A stretch of 64,000 bases of DNA from an uncultured Eubacteriales bacterium (GCA_900315585.1 OMZP01000007.1:1-64000); one strand, 5' to 3'. Counted from the stretch's first letter, positions 25,137-33,967 are shown. A program made the numbers and translations. The notes: generated by a model from the sequence alone, not told the origin.

Positions 25137-26189
25137 TCACAGCCGCTTGGACAGCGTCTCCGGGCTGACGGCATAGGTGATGGCCACGTCCTTGCTGATG
25201 ACCCCGGCGCGATAGAGGCGCTGGAGCTCGTTGTCCATGGAGATCATGCCCTGGCCCGCGCCGCCGAAGATGGCGTTGTCGATCTGGTGGGTGCGGCCGT
25301 CGCGGATCAGGTTCTGCACGGCGGGGTTCACCGTCATCACCTCGAACACCGCCACCTGGCCGCCGCCGATCTTGGGCACCAGGCGCTGGGACACCACGGC
25401 CCGGAGCACCATGGAGAGCTGCATGCGCACCTGGGCCTGCTGCTCCGCCGGGAAGGTATCCAGGATGCGGTCCACGGTCTTGGACGCGCCGGTGGTGTGC
25501 AGGGAGGACATCAGCAGATGGCCGGTCTCCGCCGCGGTGATGGCGATGCGGATGGACTCGATGTCGCGCATCTCGCCCAGCAGGATCACGTCCGGGGCCT
25601 CGCGCAGCGCGGCGCGCAGGGCGCGGGCGAAGGTGGGCGCGTCGTTGGGCACGTCCCTCTGGCTCACCAGGGACTTCTTGTGGTTGTGGATGTACTCGAT
25701 GGGGTCCTCGATGGTGACGATGTGGCCCGTGCGCTCCCGGTTGATGCGGTCGATCATGCAGGCCAGGGTGGTGCTCTTGCCGCTGCCGGCGGGGCCGGTG
25801 ACCAGGATCATGCCGTTCAGGTTCTTGGTCAGCTCCATCACCAGGTCCGGCACGCCCAGCTCCCGGGGGTCCGGCAGGCCGAAGGCCACCATGCGCAGCG
25901 TGGCCGCCACGGTGCCGCGCTGGATATAGGCGTTGCAGCGGAAGCGGCTCAGGCCCGGCATGGCGAAGGAGAAGTCGTCGTCGCCCTCCTCGTGGAGCTT
26001 GGCGATGTCCCGCCCGCACATTTCGTAGGCTTCCTTCACCAGTTCCTCGGTGCCCGCGGGCTTCACGATGTCCTCCGACAGGGGCACCATGTCGCCCTTG
26101 ACCTTGCAGGTCACGTGGGCGCCCGGCACAATGAAGATGTCCGATCCGTTCAGCTCATAGGCTTTTTTCAGGTAGTCCCTTAATTCCAT
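25137..26189 (-). CDS. pilT: Type IV pilus retraction ATPase PilT
   Basis: This 350-residue secretion ATPase of the PilT/GspE superfamily is of normal PilT length. It has an N-terminal sensory-like domain (LKKAYELNGSDIFIVPGAHV), Walker A GPAGSGKST (~130), the Asp box, Walker B with VILLGEMRDIES, and AETGHLLMSSLHT, which is PilT-like. It powers pilus retraction at the inner face of the membrane. The start overlaps the preceding gene by 10 bases. It is the last gene of a six-gene operon that contains no PilB extension ATPase, so an extension motor must be encoded elsewhere. Confidence 0.93.
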   Translation of the reverse strand: MELRDYLKKAYELNGSDIFIVPGAHVTCKVKGDMVPLSEDIVKPAGTEELVKEAYEMCGRDIAKLHEEGDDDFSFAMPGLSRFRCNAYIQRGTVAATLRMVAFGLPDPRELGVPDLVMELTKNLNGMILVTGPAGSGKSTTLACMIDRINRERTGHIVTIEDPIEYIHNHKKSLVSQRDVPNDAPTFARALRAALREAPDVILLGEMRDIESIRIAITAAETGHLLMSSLHTTGASKTVDRILDTFPAEQQAQVRMQLSMVLRAVVSQRLVPKIGGGQVAVFEVMTVNPAVQNLIRDGRTHQIDNAIFGGAGQGMISMDNELQRLYRAGVISKDVAITYAVSPETLSKRL

Positions 26190-26623
26190 ATTTCCTCCGT
26201 CCTGGCCGTGAGGCGATGTTCCCGCCAGGTCATTCTTTCGCCTTCTTCGCCCAGGGGCAGCACCTCCACCGCGCAGCTGAGGGTGCGCAGCTCGTCGCTC
26301 TCCTCCCAGCGGATCACGCGCCCGTCCATCAGCATGCCCGCGGGAAGCAGCCCGCGAATGGCCGCCAGATAGGTCTCGTCGTCGCTGGAGACCGCCTGGC
26401 AGGTGGACAGCACGCCGTCCAGGGTGGCCAGGTCGCGCTCGGCCTTTTCATTCAGGGCGTAGCCCGCCTCCACCACCGCGATGCTGCGGCTGGAGAGCCG
26501 GCTGTCGTTGCGGGCGTTCATCAGCGCCAGCATGCCCAGCACGCTCATGCTGAGGATGACCACGATCAGAATCAGCGAGGCCGCGCCGGGGCCGAAGGAT
26601 ACCGCGCTCTTGTGCTTCCTCAT
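26180..26623 (-). CDS. Pilus-operon protein with N-terminal membrane helix (PilX-like)
   Basis: 147 residues: a short basic N-terminus, one long hydrophobic helix (PGAASLILIVVILSMSVLGM, residues ~11-33) and an extracellular mixed region with two cysteines. This resembles the PilX/minor-pilin-associated accessory proteins of type IV pili. ATG 26623 overlaps the upstream stop as ATGA and is preferred over an in-frame start 111 bases further upstream inside the previous gene. The 3' end overlaps pilT. I assign it to pilus assembly mainly from context. Confidence 0.75.
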   Translation of the reverse strand: MRKHKSAVSFGPGAASLILIVVILSMSVLGMLALMNARNDSRLSSRSIAVVEAGYALNEKAERDLATLDGVLSTCQAVSSDDETYLAAIRGLLPAGMLMDGRVIRWEESDELRTLSCAVEVLPLGEEGERMTWREHRLTARTEEIWN

Positions 26624-27045
26624 GCCGACACCCCCTTGTACTTCGCGCAGGGCAGCGAGAACAGCTCCTCGTCCTCCTGGCGCGCCTGGTCGGGGTTGCG
26701 CAGCTTGTAGAAGGCGCTCACGGAGCCGGTCCACAGCTCGCCCGCGTTGGTGGGCTGGAGCTCGCCGGTCACGTAGAGGGTATAATCCCCGCAGTCCTTG
26801 GACCAGGTGCCGTGGGAGCTGACGAAGGAGAGCTTCTCCAGCGTCGCGTCCACGTCCTGGGCGGCATACAGGGTCTCGGCCACGTTCTGGGCCTCCACCA
26901 GCGCCCGGGATTCCACGCCGCTCTTCACGGTCAGGTTCCGGGCCCCAATGAACACCCGCACCAGCACCGTGGCCGACAGCATGAAGAACAGCACCGCGAT
27001 GAGGATCTCCACCAGCAGTATGTTCGATCGGTTCTTGTTTCTCAT
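26620..27045 (-). CDS. Type IV prepilin-like minor pilin
   Basis: 141 residues with a basic leader (MRNKNRS) followed by a hydrophobic helix containing a Glu near its start (NILLVEILIAVLFFMLSATV), like the class III prepilin N-terminus, though the usual Gly-Phe processing site is not obvious. The C-terminal half has two cysteines (DCGD and LPCAK) that could form the pilin disulfide loop. AAGGAG precedes the ATG. Part of the pilus operon. Confidence 0.75.
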   Translation of the reverse strand: MRNKNRSNILLVEILIAVLFFMLSATVLVRVFIGARNLTVKSGVESRALVEAQNVAETLYAAQDVDATLEKLSFVSSHGTWSKDCGDYTLYVTGELQPTNAGELWTGSVSAFYKLRNPDQARQEDEELFSLPCAKYKGVSA

Positions 27046-27070
27046 GGTTCGCTCCTTACAGAAACGCGCT

Positions 27071-27553
27071 CTACCCTGCGCAGCGCAGGCCCACGCGCAC
27101 CTCGCTCATCTCGTCCTCGGCGTTCACCACGAACACGGTCAGCAGGCCGCCGTCCAGCTTGGGCACGAAGTGCTTCGCCGGGCAGATGGCCGTGCCGGAT
27201 TCGGGCTCGAACTCCCGGTCCGCGCCGGTGAACTGCTCGTAGAGCTGGCCCTCGTAGCAGTACAGCCAGGTGACGTAGGGCTCGCCCTCGATCTCCTCGT
27301 GCAGGGCCAGGGTCTGCACGCCGTCGTGGTCCTCCACGGTCACGGCGTCCGCCCCGTCCTCGGCGCGGATCATGCTGCGCACATAGGCGCTCAGCACGCG
27401 GCCCTGGTTGTTGGCGGTGGCATGATCCACCGTGTTGCGGTACATCTGCGCGCCCAGCAGCACCATCAGCGTGCTCATCACCGCGAACAGCCCCAGCAGC
27501 ACGAACACGAACGCGCCCTGCATGCTGTGGGTCACCATCTTGCGATTGTCCAT
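27071..27553 (-). CDS. Pilus-operon protein with one membrane helix (DUF4860-like)
   Basis: 160 residues with a cytoplasmic tail (DNRKMVTHSMQG), one hydrophobic helix (AFVFVLLGLFAVMSTLMVLL) and a mostly beta extracellular region that ends with a conserved-looking VRVGLRC. It matches my memory of the DUF4860 family found in clostridial pilin operons. The second of two tandem ATGs (27553) has the better spacing (7 bases) from GGAGG. The start overlaps the previous stop by one base. Confidence 0.72.
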   Translation of the reverse strand: MDNRKMVTHSMQGAFVFVLLGLFAVMSTLMVLLGAQMYRNTVDHATANNQGRVLSAYVRSMIRAEDGADAVTVEDHDGVQTLALHEEIEGEPYVTWLYCYEGQLYEQFTGADREFEPESGTAICPAKHFVPKLDGGLLTVFVVNAEDEMSEVRVGLRCAG

Positions 27554-27855
27554 CATCTGCCCTCCACTTCCGTCACATAGATCTCAGGCAGCAGGTTGGA
27601 GGCGAAGGCGCTGTAGCGCACCATGTAGCGGTCCTGGTCGTAGGCCAGGCCGTAGTGGGTGCGCAGGTACTCCACGTCGTCCGGATAGGCGCCCTCCACC
27701 GCGTAGCAGGTCAGCGCCGCGTTCTGCACGGCGTCGGTGACGAACTGGGTCTGGGCGTTGTCCGAGGACGTGCCCACCCGGCTCACCAGCAGCCACACGC
27801 CGACCAGCACCAGCAGCATCAGAAGGACGATGGCGATTTCTTTCCGATAGGCCAT
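27553..27855 (-). CDS. Small pilin-like protein
   Basis: 100 residues: MAYRKE, then a hydrophobic helix (IAIVLLMLLVLVGVWLLV), then a short globular part with TCYAVEGAYPDDVEYLRTHY, a pattern common in the pseudopilin beta-sheet lead-in. No canonical prepilin peptidase site is seen, so it could be a membrane-anchored assembly protein instead. AAAGGAG precedes the ATG. It is the second gene of the operon after the PilC-like gene. Confidence 0.75.
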   Translation of the reverse strand: MAYRKEIAIVLLMLLVLVGVWLLVSRVGTSSDNAQTQFVTDAVQNAALTCYAVEGAYPDDVEYLRTHYGLAYDQDRYMVRYSAFASNLLPEIYVTEVEGR

Positions 27856-27880
27856 GGTTTTCTCTCCTTTTTCGGCACGC

Positions 27881-28930
27881 TCACAGCATGCTGGACAGGA
27901 TGCCGGCCATGGGCAGCATCACGCTCAGCAGCACCGCGCCGATGACGATGGCCAGCAGCACGATCAGCGTGGGCTCGATGATGGCCACCAGGCGGGCGAT
28001 GCCGTCTTCCACCTGTTCCTCGTAGAGGTCCGCGATCTTGCCCATGACCTGGTCCTCGCGGCCGGCGGCCACGCCCATGCGGATCATGCGGTCGTGGAGG
28101 CCGTCAAACAGCTTGGAGTGGGAAATGGCGTCGGCAAAGGCCGCGCCGCTGTCCAGCTCCCTGCGAATGCCCTCCACCTTGTCGGAGGCCTCGTCGTCGG
28201 AGAGGACGGAGGGCAGCAGCCGGAAGGCTTCGTTGGTGGGGAAGCCGCTGGAGAGCATCATGGAGAGCACGCTGGCCACGCGGGAGGAGGCCAGCTTCAT
28301 GCTCAGGTTGCGCACCGGCGGGAAGAGCTTGCGCACAAAGCCCAGAACGCTGTCCCGGGCAGAGGTCTTCATCAGGGCCGCGCCCACCAGCACCGCCAGC
28401 ACGATCACGGCCACCAGGGCCAACACCACCCAGCCGATGGTGGAGCCCAGGCGCATCAGCGCGCTGCCGGAGGCGGACATCTCCGCGCCCATGCTGTTCA
28501 GCACCCGCTGGAACACGGGCAGCACCTTCCACAGCATGATGGCGATGATCAGCACCAGCATCACGCCCAGCACCATCGGGTAGGTGATCGCGCCGATGAC
28601 GGAGGAGCGGATGCGGTCCTCACGGGCATAATAATCGGAAAGGCCGTTCATGACCTTCTCCAGCTGGCCGGTCTGCTCGCCGATGCCGACCATCTCGACC
28701 AGGTAGGTGGGCCAGCGGTCGTCCCGCTGCAGCGCCTGGTAGAGCGAGCCCGTCTCGGTGACGCCCTTGCTGGCGTCCTCGTAGAGATCGGCGTACTCGC
28801 TGCCCCGGGTGGTCTCCGCCAGGGTCTCCATGCCGTCGTAGAGCGGCAGGCCCGCGCTGAGGATCAGCGCCACCTGGCTGCAGAAGCTCGACAGCTCCGC
28901 AGAATCAAGCGCACGTTTCTTTCCGGCCAT
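27881..28930 (-). CDS. Type II secretion/type IV pilus inner membrane platform protein (PilC/GspF family)
   Basis: 349 residues with two repeated T2SF domains, each a helical bundle followed by membrane helices (GAITYPMVLGVMLVLIIAIM, VLALVAVIVLAVLVGAAL, IEPTLIVLLAIVIGAVLLSV). Length and layout match PilC/GspF. It is the platform that couples cytoplasmic ATPases to pilin assembly. ATG 28930 is preferred over TTG 28936 because AGGAGG stands 9 bases upstream. It is the first gene of the operon running to pilT. Confidence 0.9.
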   Translation of the reverse strand: MAGKKRALDSAELSSFCSQVALILSAGLPLYDGMETLAETTRGSEYADLYEDASKGVTETGSLYQALQRDDRWPTYLVEMVGIGEQTGQLEKVMNGLSDYYAREDRIRSSVIGAITYPMVLGVMLVLIIAIMLWKVLPVFQRVLNSMGAEMSASGSALMRLGSTIGWVVLALVAVIVLAVLVGAALMKTSARDSVLGFVRKLFPPVRNLSMKLASSRVASVLSMMLSSGFPTNEAFRLLPSVLSDDEASDKVEGIRRELDSGAAFADAISHSKLFDGLHDRMIRMGVAAGREDQVMGKIADLYEEQVEDGIARLVAIIEPTLIVLLAIVIGAVLLSVMLPMAGILSSML

Positions 28931-29063
28931 GAACAATAACCTCCTGTAAGTTCAGTGTGGGACGACACCCAATGATAATGCTCTGATATAGGACAAGATG
29001 AATGGATGGGTCGCGTTTCAGATTCTTCGGCTTTGGCTGCGCCTTGCCTCAGAATGACATTCC

Positions 29064-29118
29064 CCCGTCATCCTGAGCGGCGCGGGACCGCAGGCCCGCG
29101 AAGCGAAGGATCTTTTAA
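29064..29118. repeat. Palindromic repeat, CATCCTGAGCG family
   Basis: CGTCATCCTGAGCGGC and GCGAAGCGAAGGATCT flank a GC-rich hairpin (GCGGGACCGCAGGCCCGC). Two further copies in inverted orientation lie at 59516-59585. Confidence 0.75.
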
Positions 29119-29936
29119 TAGAAGCGTTCCGTGGTGTACTTGCTGGCGTTCAGGCAGCCGATGGCCTGGGTGGGATCGAAGAAGACCTCCTGCCCGTCCA
29201 CCACCGCCACGGTCCAGGCGTGGTAGTACTTGTCGGCGTAGCCGATCATCAGCTTGGCCGGGATGCCCTGCACCCGCAGCATGCACACCATCACGGCGGA
29301 CAGGTCCTGGCAGATGCCGGAGCGGGCGTCGAAGCACTGCTCGATCTCCGGCAGGGTGCCGGCGGCGATGGTCTTGGCCCGGACGAAGTCGTAGCTGAAC
29401 TCGTTGGTCATGAAGTCGCACACGGTCTGGTAGATGTCGCCCTGGGTGGCCAGCTCGTCGCTCTTGAGCACCGCGTTGGTGGTCCGCACATAGTCCACGT
29501 ACTGGTTGGGCACCAGGAAGGCGGCGTTCTCGTCGTTCAGCTGGGCCGTCAGGGAAACCTTGCCCTCGGCGGAGTACTTCGAGCCGGACACGTTTTCGTA
29601 CAACGCGAAGTCATAGTTGCCGGAGCCCAGCTGCAGCGGGAAGACCACGTAGTCCCCGTCGTTGTCCAGGTCGTAGTCCAGCTGCGCGCCGGTGGCATAG
29701 GTCATGCGCACCTTCAGGCGGTGGCTGGTCGGCGCGGACACGCAGCACATGATGTAGCCCTGGTCCATGTGGCTGGCGTCGATGATCAGCTTGCCGTCAG
29801 AGGCGATGTATTCGCCGGAGCTCTCCGGCCATACGGCGTCCGCGGACGAGGCATGGGCCATGACCCCGAAGGCGAACCAGACGCCCAGAAGCAGGAAAAG
29901 AATCAGGCCCATACGAAAGATACTCATTTTACGCAT
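29115..29936 (-). CDS. Secreted transglutaminase-like cysteine protease-fold protein
   Basis: 273 residues with a signal peptide or membrane anchor (MGLILFLLLGVWFAFGVMAH). A beta-rich middle follows and then a transglutaminase-like core with the catalytic triad visible: Cys in SGICQDLSAVMVCMLRVQGI, His in YYHAWTVAVV, Asp in VFFDPTQA. Such proteins hydrolyse or cross-link peptides at the cell surface. ATG 29936 has GGGAGGGTG 8 bases upstream, and a promoter with 17-base spacing lies at 29969-29997. It is monocistronic. Confidence 0.88.
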   Translation of the reverse strand: MRKMSIFRMGLILFLLLGVWFAFGVMAHASSADAVWPESSGEYIASDGKLIIDASHMDQGYIMCCVSAPTSHRLKVRMTYATGAQLDYDLDNDGDYVVFPLQLGSGNYDFALYENVSGSKYSAEGKVSLTAQLNDENAAFLVPNQYVDYVRTTNAVLKSDELATQGDIYQTVCDFMTNEFSYDFVRAKTIAAGTLPEIEQCFDARSGICQDLSAVMVCMLRVQGIPAKLMIGYADKYYHAWTVAVVDGQEVFFDPTQAIGCLNASKYTTERFY

Positions 29937-29968
29937 GGTGTAACACCCTCCCATAACTCTACAGATAA

Positions 29969-29997
29969 ATTATACCATAACTGAAATGACAATGCAA
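29969..29997 (-). promoter_or_regulatory. Promoter of the transglutaminase-like gene
   Basis: Minus-strand TTGCAT (29992-29997) and TATAAT (29969-29974), spacing 17 bases. Confidence 0.7.
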
Positions 29998-30247
29998 CGG
30001 CGCGGCAGGGAAAAATCCGCGCAAAAAAGCGACAAAAGCAGCCTTGGGTCACGCAGCTCCCTCACAGCGTCACAATCAGATATATTTATCAGTTACATTG
30101 TAACTCGTTAACAAATTGTTTACAAATTTTTCCTCAGAAATTGCTCCCAGGGTATATCTTTTTTTTGTTAAATGTAGTATAATAACAAAGAGTTCACTAT
30201 AAGCGTCACGGGTGTCCGGCGCGATTCCATCCCGAAAGGATGCAAGT
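29998..30247 (+). promoter_or_regulatory. AT-rich divergent control region of the diguanylate cyclase gene
   Basis: This unusually AT-rich island in GC-rich DNA contains a perfect palindrome AGTTACATTGTAACT (30091-30105), a GTTAACAAATTGTTTAC imperfect palindrome just after it, and a -10 box TATAAT at 30178-30183 without a clear -35. The palindromes look like operators for an unknown regulator. No c-di-GMP riboswitch was found. Confidence 0.5.
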
Positions 30248-31396
30248 ATGGCTACGCTGCTCTACGCCGAAGTGTATATCATCTGCATCATCATCGTCTG
30301 GCTGTGCCTGTTTTGGGTCACCAGGCGCTCTTCGGGTTCCGCCTCCGAGCACTGGCTGCACATCGCGCTGGTGGGCTTCATGGTCAGCTTCGTGGCCAAC
30401 CTGCTGTTCACCATCTTCAACGGGGTGAAGGTCCTTCCGGGGCTGGTCTATCCCCTCTCCTATTTCTTTAAATCCGTCTACCACATGGCCCTGTGCTTCG
30501 GCGTGTACGCCTGGTGCGGCTACGCGGACACCGAGTGCCGCGGCCAGCTTTTCACCACCCGCAAGAAGCAACTGCTGGCCGGCCTGCCGCTTGTGGGCAT
30601 GGCGGCGCTCATCATCAGCAACCTGTGGACCCACCGGATGTTCGTGATCGACGAGGGCGAGGCCTACATGCGCAGCGGCTTGTTCCAGGTGGAGATGGCC
30701 CTGCTGGTGGCGGTCACCACGGCCATGGCCGTGAAGCTGCTGGTCCGCCGCCAGAACGAGACCGACCCCATCAAGCGCAGCCACATGATGCTGGTGGCCT
30801 CCTTCCCGCTGTGCCTGATCGTCGCCTGGGCGCTGACCTTCATCGGCGAGGGCCTGCCCATCATCTGCGTGACCATCACCATCGAGCTGCTGTGCCTGTT
30901 CATGGGCACCTCCACCCAGCAGATCTCCATGGACAAGCTGACCCAGGTGAACAACCGGCAGAACCTGCTGGGCTTCCTGGACTACAAGCTGATGAACCAT
31001 GACGAGAAGATCTTCCTGCTGATGATGGACCTGGATTACTTCAAGACCATCAACGACACCTACGGCCACCTGGAGGGCGACGACGCGCTGATCCGCGCGG
31101 CCCAGGCCCTGAAGATCGCCTGCGGCGACTTCAAGCGCCGGCCCTACATCGCCCGTTACGGCGGCGACGAGTTCATCGTGGTGATCGAGTCCAGCAAGCC
31201 GGAGGCCGAGGCGCTGATCGCCCGCATCCGCGAGACCCTGAGCGGCCTGAACGACCAGGCCAAGCGGCCCTACACCCTGGCCTTCTCCATCGGCGTGGGC
31301 GAGTACCACCCCGGCATGAACGCCAACGACCTGATCGAGGCCGCCGACCACGCCCTCTACGAAATCAAGCGCGCCCGCCCGCCGAGGCCGCGCTGA
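30248..31396 (+). CDS. Membrane-bound diguanylate cyclase (GGDEF)
   Basis: 382 residues. The N-terminal ~215 residues form six or seven hydrophobic helices, including YIICIIIVWLCLFW and ICVTITIELLCLFM, a membrane sensor. The GGDEF domain follows (DKLTQVNNRQNLLGFLDYKL, DLDYFKTINDTYGHLEGDDA, the active-site loop ARYGGDEF and FSIGVGEY). The inhibitory RxxD site before GGDEF appears absent (KRRPYIARYGG), so product feedback may be weak. It should make c-di-GMP from GTP. ATG 30248 follows GAAAGGA by 7 bases. A clear terminator lies 15 bases after the stop. Confidence 0.92.
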   Translation: MATLLYAEVYIICIIIVWLCLFWVTRRSSGSASEHWLHIALVGFMVSFVANLLFTIFNGVKVLPGLVYPLSYFFKSVYHMALCFGVYAWCGYADTECRGQLFTTRKKQLLAGLPLVGMAALIISNLWTHRMFVIDEGEAYMRSGLFQVEMALLVAVTTAMAVKLLVRRQNETDPIKRSHMMLVASFPLCLIVAWALTFIGEGLPIICVTITIELLCLFMGTSTQQISMDKLTQVNNRQNLLGFLDYKLMNHDEKIFLLMMDLDYFKTINDTYGHLEGDDALIRAAQALKIACGDFKRRPYIARYGGDEFIVVIESSKPEAEALIARIRETLSGLNDQAKRPYTLAFSIGVGEYHPGMNANDLIEAADHALYEIKRARPPRPR

Positions 31397-31411
31397 TGGC
31401 CCAAATAAAAT

Positions 31412-31438
31412 CCGCCACCGAAAGGTGGCGGTTTTCTT
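31412..31438 (+). terminator. Intrinsic terminator of the diguanylate cyclase gene
   Basis: CCGCCACC and GGTGGCGG around GAAA, followed by TTTTCTT. Confidence 0.92.
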
Positions 31439-31440
31439 GG

Positions 31441-31738
31441 CATGAATGAGGAATGAGGAGTGAGGAATGAGGAATTTCGGTGGAAACCCTGCGGGTTTCT
31501 TTTATTTTTAAAAAACCAGATTGCCACGTCGGGCTTGCGCCCTCCTCGCAATGACGTTGACCTGAAACCATTGAATCATTTCTACAGAAATCAGAGCCAT
31601 CACAATGACCCACGTCATTGCGAGGCCGAAGGCCGTGGCAATCCGGGTCCTGGTACGGGGCGGGCGCCGCAACGGCGCCCCTACACCCGCGCGACAGCGG
31701 CATCCTTCAACTCCTCACTCCTAACTCCTCACTCGCTC
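31441..31738. repeat. Heptamer inverted-repeat element (GAGGAAT type) with other repeats nested inside
   Basis: The left arm (31443-31475) is tandem TGAGGAA/TGAGGAG units. The right arm (31706-31738) is the complementary TCCTCAC/TCCTAAC units. Between them lie two copies of the GATTGCCACGTC/GTCATTGCGAGG repeat (31516-31552, 31610-31645) and a GGGCGCCGCAACGGCGCCCCTAC repeat near 31660-31684. The right arm abuts the stop of the aminopeptidase gene. Confidence 0.75.
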
Positions 31739-33118
31739 TCAGCTCTCCAGAAACGCCCCGTACCCCTTATACGCCTCCCAGAGGTCGGCCTTGGAGATCA
31801 GCTCCCAGGGGGCGTGCATGGAGAGCACCGGCACGCCGCAGTCGATGACGCTCATGGCGTACTTGGCGCAGAGCCAGGCGATGGTGCCGCCGCCGCCCAC
31901 GTCCACCTTGCCCAGCTCGCTGGTCTGCCAGCACACGCCCGCGTCGTCCATCACCCGGCGCACCTCGGCCATGAACTCGGCGTTGGCGTCGCTGGCCCCG
32001 CTCTTGCCGCGGGAGCCGGTGTACTTGTTGAAGCACACGCCCAGGTTCAGCATGGCGGCGTTTTTCTTCTCGAACACGCTGGAATAGGTGGGGTCGTAGC
32101 CCGCGGAGACATCGCTGGACAGCATGCGGCTGTTCTGCAGCGCCCGCCGCACGGACAGCTCCCGCTCGAAGCCCAGCAGCGCGCAGAGCTCCGCCACGGT
32201 GTTTTCAAAGTAATGGGAGTTCATGCCGGAGGCGCCCATGCTGCCGATCTCCTCCTTGTCGGTGAGCACCGCGCAGAGGGTCCTCCCCGGCACGCCGTCG
32301 AAGTCCATCACGGCCCGAAGGCTCGGATAGGCGCACACCCTGTCGTCGTGGCCGTAGCCCAGGATCATGCTGCGGTCCAGGCCCGCGTCCCGGGCCTTGC
32401 CGGCGGGCACGGCCTCCAGCTCGGCGGACACGAAATCCTCCTCCGTAACGCCCAGATCCCGCGCCAGCACCGCCAGCACCGCCGCCTTCACCGGGTCCTT
32501 CTCCTCCCCGGCCTTGGGCGCGCTGCCGATGAGGATGTTCAACGCCTCGCCGTCCACGAACTTCGAGGCGGTCTTGGCCATCTGGTCCTGGGCCAGGTGG
32601 GGCAGCAGGTCGCTGATGCAGAGGACCGGGTCGTCCTCGCCCTCGCCGATGGCCACCGGCACCACGCCGCCGTCCTTCTTCACGATCACGCCGTGCAGCG
32701 CCAGGGGCAGCGCCAGCCACTGATACTTCTTGATGCCGCCATAGTAGTGGGTGTCCAGGTAGGCCAGGCCGTCGTCCTCGAACAGCGGGTTCTGCTTCAC
32801 GTCGATGCGGGGGGAGTCGATGTGGGCGCCCAGGATGCTCATGCCCTTTTCGATGGACTCGCTGCCCACCACGAAGGCCATGAAGCTCTTGTTCATCCAC
32901 TTGCGGTACACCCGATCGCCCGGGCCCAGGGGCTCGCCGGAATCGATCAGCGCGTCCAGGTTGCGGAAGCCCGCTTCCCGGCAGAGCCGCTCCGCCTCGT
33001 CCGCCGCCTCGCGCTCGGTCTTGGCGCTGTCCAGGAATGAGCGATAATCGTCGGCAAAGGCGCCCAGCAGCGCCCGCTCCTCCCCCGAATACTGCTCCCA
33101 TGCGTTTTTTCTGTACAT
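31739..33118 (-). CDS. M18-family aminopeptidase
   Basis: A 459-residue cytosolic zinc aminopeptidase of the M18 family, usual length. Metal and catalytic residues are visible: His/Asp in LGAHIDSPRI (~97), the catalytic EE in LTDKEEIGSMGASG (~290), Asp in SSDVSAGYDPTYSS (~340) and the C-terminal zinc His in LSMHAPWELISK (~430). It releases N-terminal residues from peptides, often acidic or hydrophobic ones. ATG 33118 follows GGGAGG. It is monocistronic. Its stop TGA lies at the edge of a heptamer repeat arm. Confidence 0.93.
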   Translation of the reverse strand: MYRKNAWEQYSGEERALLGAFADDYRSFLDSAKTEREAADEAERLCREAGFRNLDALIDSGEPLGPGDRVYRKWMNKSFMAFVVGSESIEKGMSILGAHIDSPRIDVKQNPLFEDDGLAYLDTHYYGGIKKYQWLALPLALHGVIVKKDGGVVPVAIGEGEDDPVLCISDLLPHLAQDQMAKTASKFVDGEALNILIGSAPKAGEEKDPVKAAVLAVLARDLGVTEEDFVSAELEAVPAGKARDAGLDRSMILGYGHDDRVCAYPSLRAVMDFDGVPGRTLCAVLTDKEEIGSMGASGMNSHYFENTVAELCALLGFERELSVRRALQNSRMLSSDVSAGYDPTYSSVFEKKNAAMLNLGVCFNKYTGSRGKSGASDANAEFMAEVRRVMDDAGVCWQTSELGKVDVGGGGTIAWLCAKYAMSVIDCGVPVLSMHAPWELISKADLWEAYKGYGAFLES

Positions 33119-33149
33119 GGTATAACCTCCCTTGAGAATAATGGTTTGG

Positions 33150-33246
33150 ATAATGAGGAATCAGGAGTGAGGAATGAGGAATTGATAGCGGCTTCCGCGC
33201 GGCTGTTCATTCCTCATTCCTGATTCCTCATTCCTCATTCATTGAA
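33150..33246. repeat. Heptamer inverted-repeat element (GAGGAAT type)
   Basis: Left arm units ATGAGGA/TCAGGAG/TGAGGAA (33154-33181) face right arm units TTCCTCA/TTCCTGA (33208-33240). The centre contains GCGGCTTCCGC-type sequence. It sits between the aminopeptidase start and the end of the metalloprotease gene. Confidence 0.8.
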
Positions 33247-33256
33247 TCCTTCCTTA

Positions 33257-33967
33257 TCACAAATACAAATCGTCAGCGTGTCCCTTCAGCCACTTCTTCC
33301 ACGCCTCGTATTCCGGCATCTGGCTCTCCACCAGGCTCCAGAAGCGGGGCGAGTGGTTGAACTCGAGCCGGTGGCAGAGCTCGTGGATCACCACGTAGTC
33401 CAGCACCGGCGGCGGGGCCATGATGAGCTTCCAGTTGAAGTTCAGATTGCCCTTGCGGGAGCAGCTGCCCCACCGGCTCTTCTGGTCCCGGATGGCCACC
33501 CGGCCGAAGGTGACGCCGATGCGGGGCGCGTAGAGATCCAGGCGCTCCCGGATGCGCTTCAAGGCCATGGCCGACAGCACGCTCTTGATGGCGGCGCGCA
33601 CGGCCTCGTCGTGCTCCGGCTCCGGCAGGGTCAGGTGAAATTCGTCCCCCTCCGCCCGACCCGTGCGCCGGGCGCCCGCGTGCAGCCGCAGGGCGCAGCG
33701 CCGCCCCTCGATGAGAATCGGGCTGCCGTCCGCCACCGGATGGGCCCGGCGGCTTTCCTCCAGCCGGGCCTCCACCTCCCGCTGCATCCGCACAAGCTCC
33801 CCGGCCCGCTCCTTCACCAGCGCGTCCACGTCCCGCAGGCGCATGTACTTCGGCGCGTACACCCTTATGCCCGCCCCCGGCAGCGCCTGGAGCAGCACGT
33901 CCCGGCGGGTGGACTGGACGAGGGTGTATTCCACTGTTTGCCCGTTCGCGGTCACAGCTCGCTTCAT
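33257..33967 (-). CDS. YgjP-like (DUF45) zinc metallopeptidase-type protein
   Basis: 236 residues ending in the YgjP/DUF45 metal-binding block: VIHELCHRLEFNHSPRFW, an HExxH-related HELCH motif with a downstream His. It is preceded by the family's SRWGSCSRKGNLNFNWKLIM block. The exact substrate is unknown for this family. The ATG is 4 bases after the stop of the MreB/FtsA-like gene, so the two form a tight operon and may act together at the cell envelope. Confidence 0.88.
   Translation of the reverse strand: MKRAVTANGQTVEYTLVQSTRRDVLLQALPGAGIRVYAPKYMRLRDVDALVKERAGELVRMQREVEARLEESRRAHPVADGSPILIEGRRCALRLHAGARRTGRAEGDEFHLTLPEPEHDEAVRAAIKSVLSAMALKRIRERLDLYAPRIGVTFGRVAIRDQKSRWGSCSRKGNLNFNWKLIMAPPPVLDYVVIHELCHRLEFNHSPRFWSLVESQMPEYEAWKKWLKGHADDLYL

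Noticed and set aside
29998-30247. c-di-GMP (GEMM) riboswitch upstream of the diguanylate cyclase
   Set aside because: A GGGTCACGCA string near 30045 recalls the GEMM start, but it lies upstream of the promoter and the second stem and tetraloop receptor are missing.
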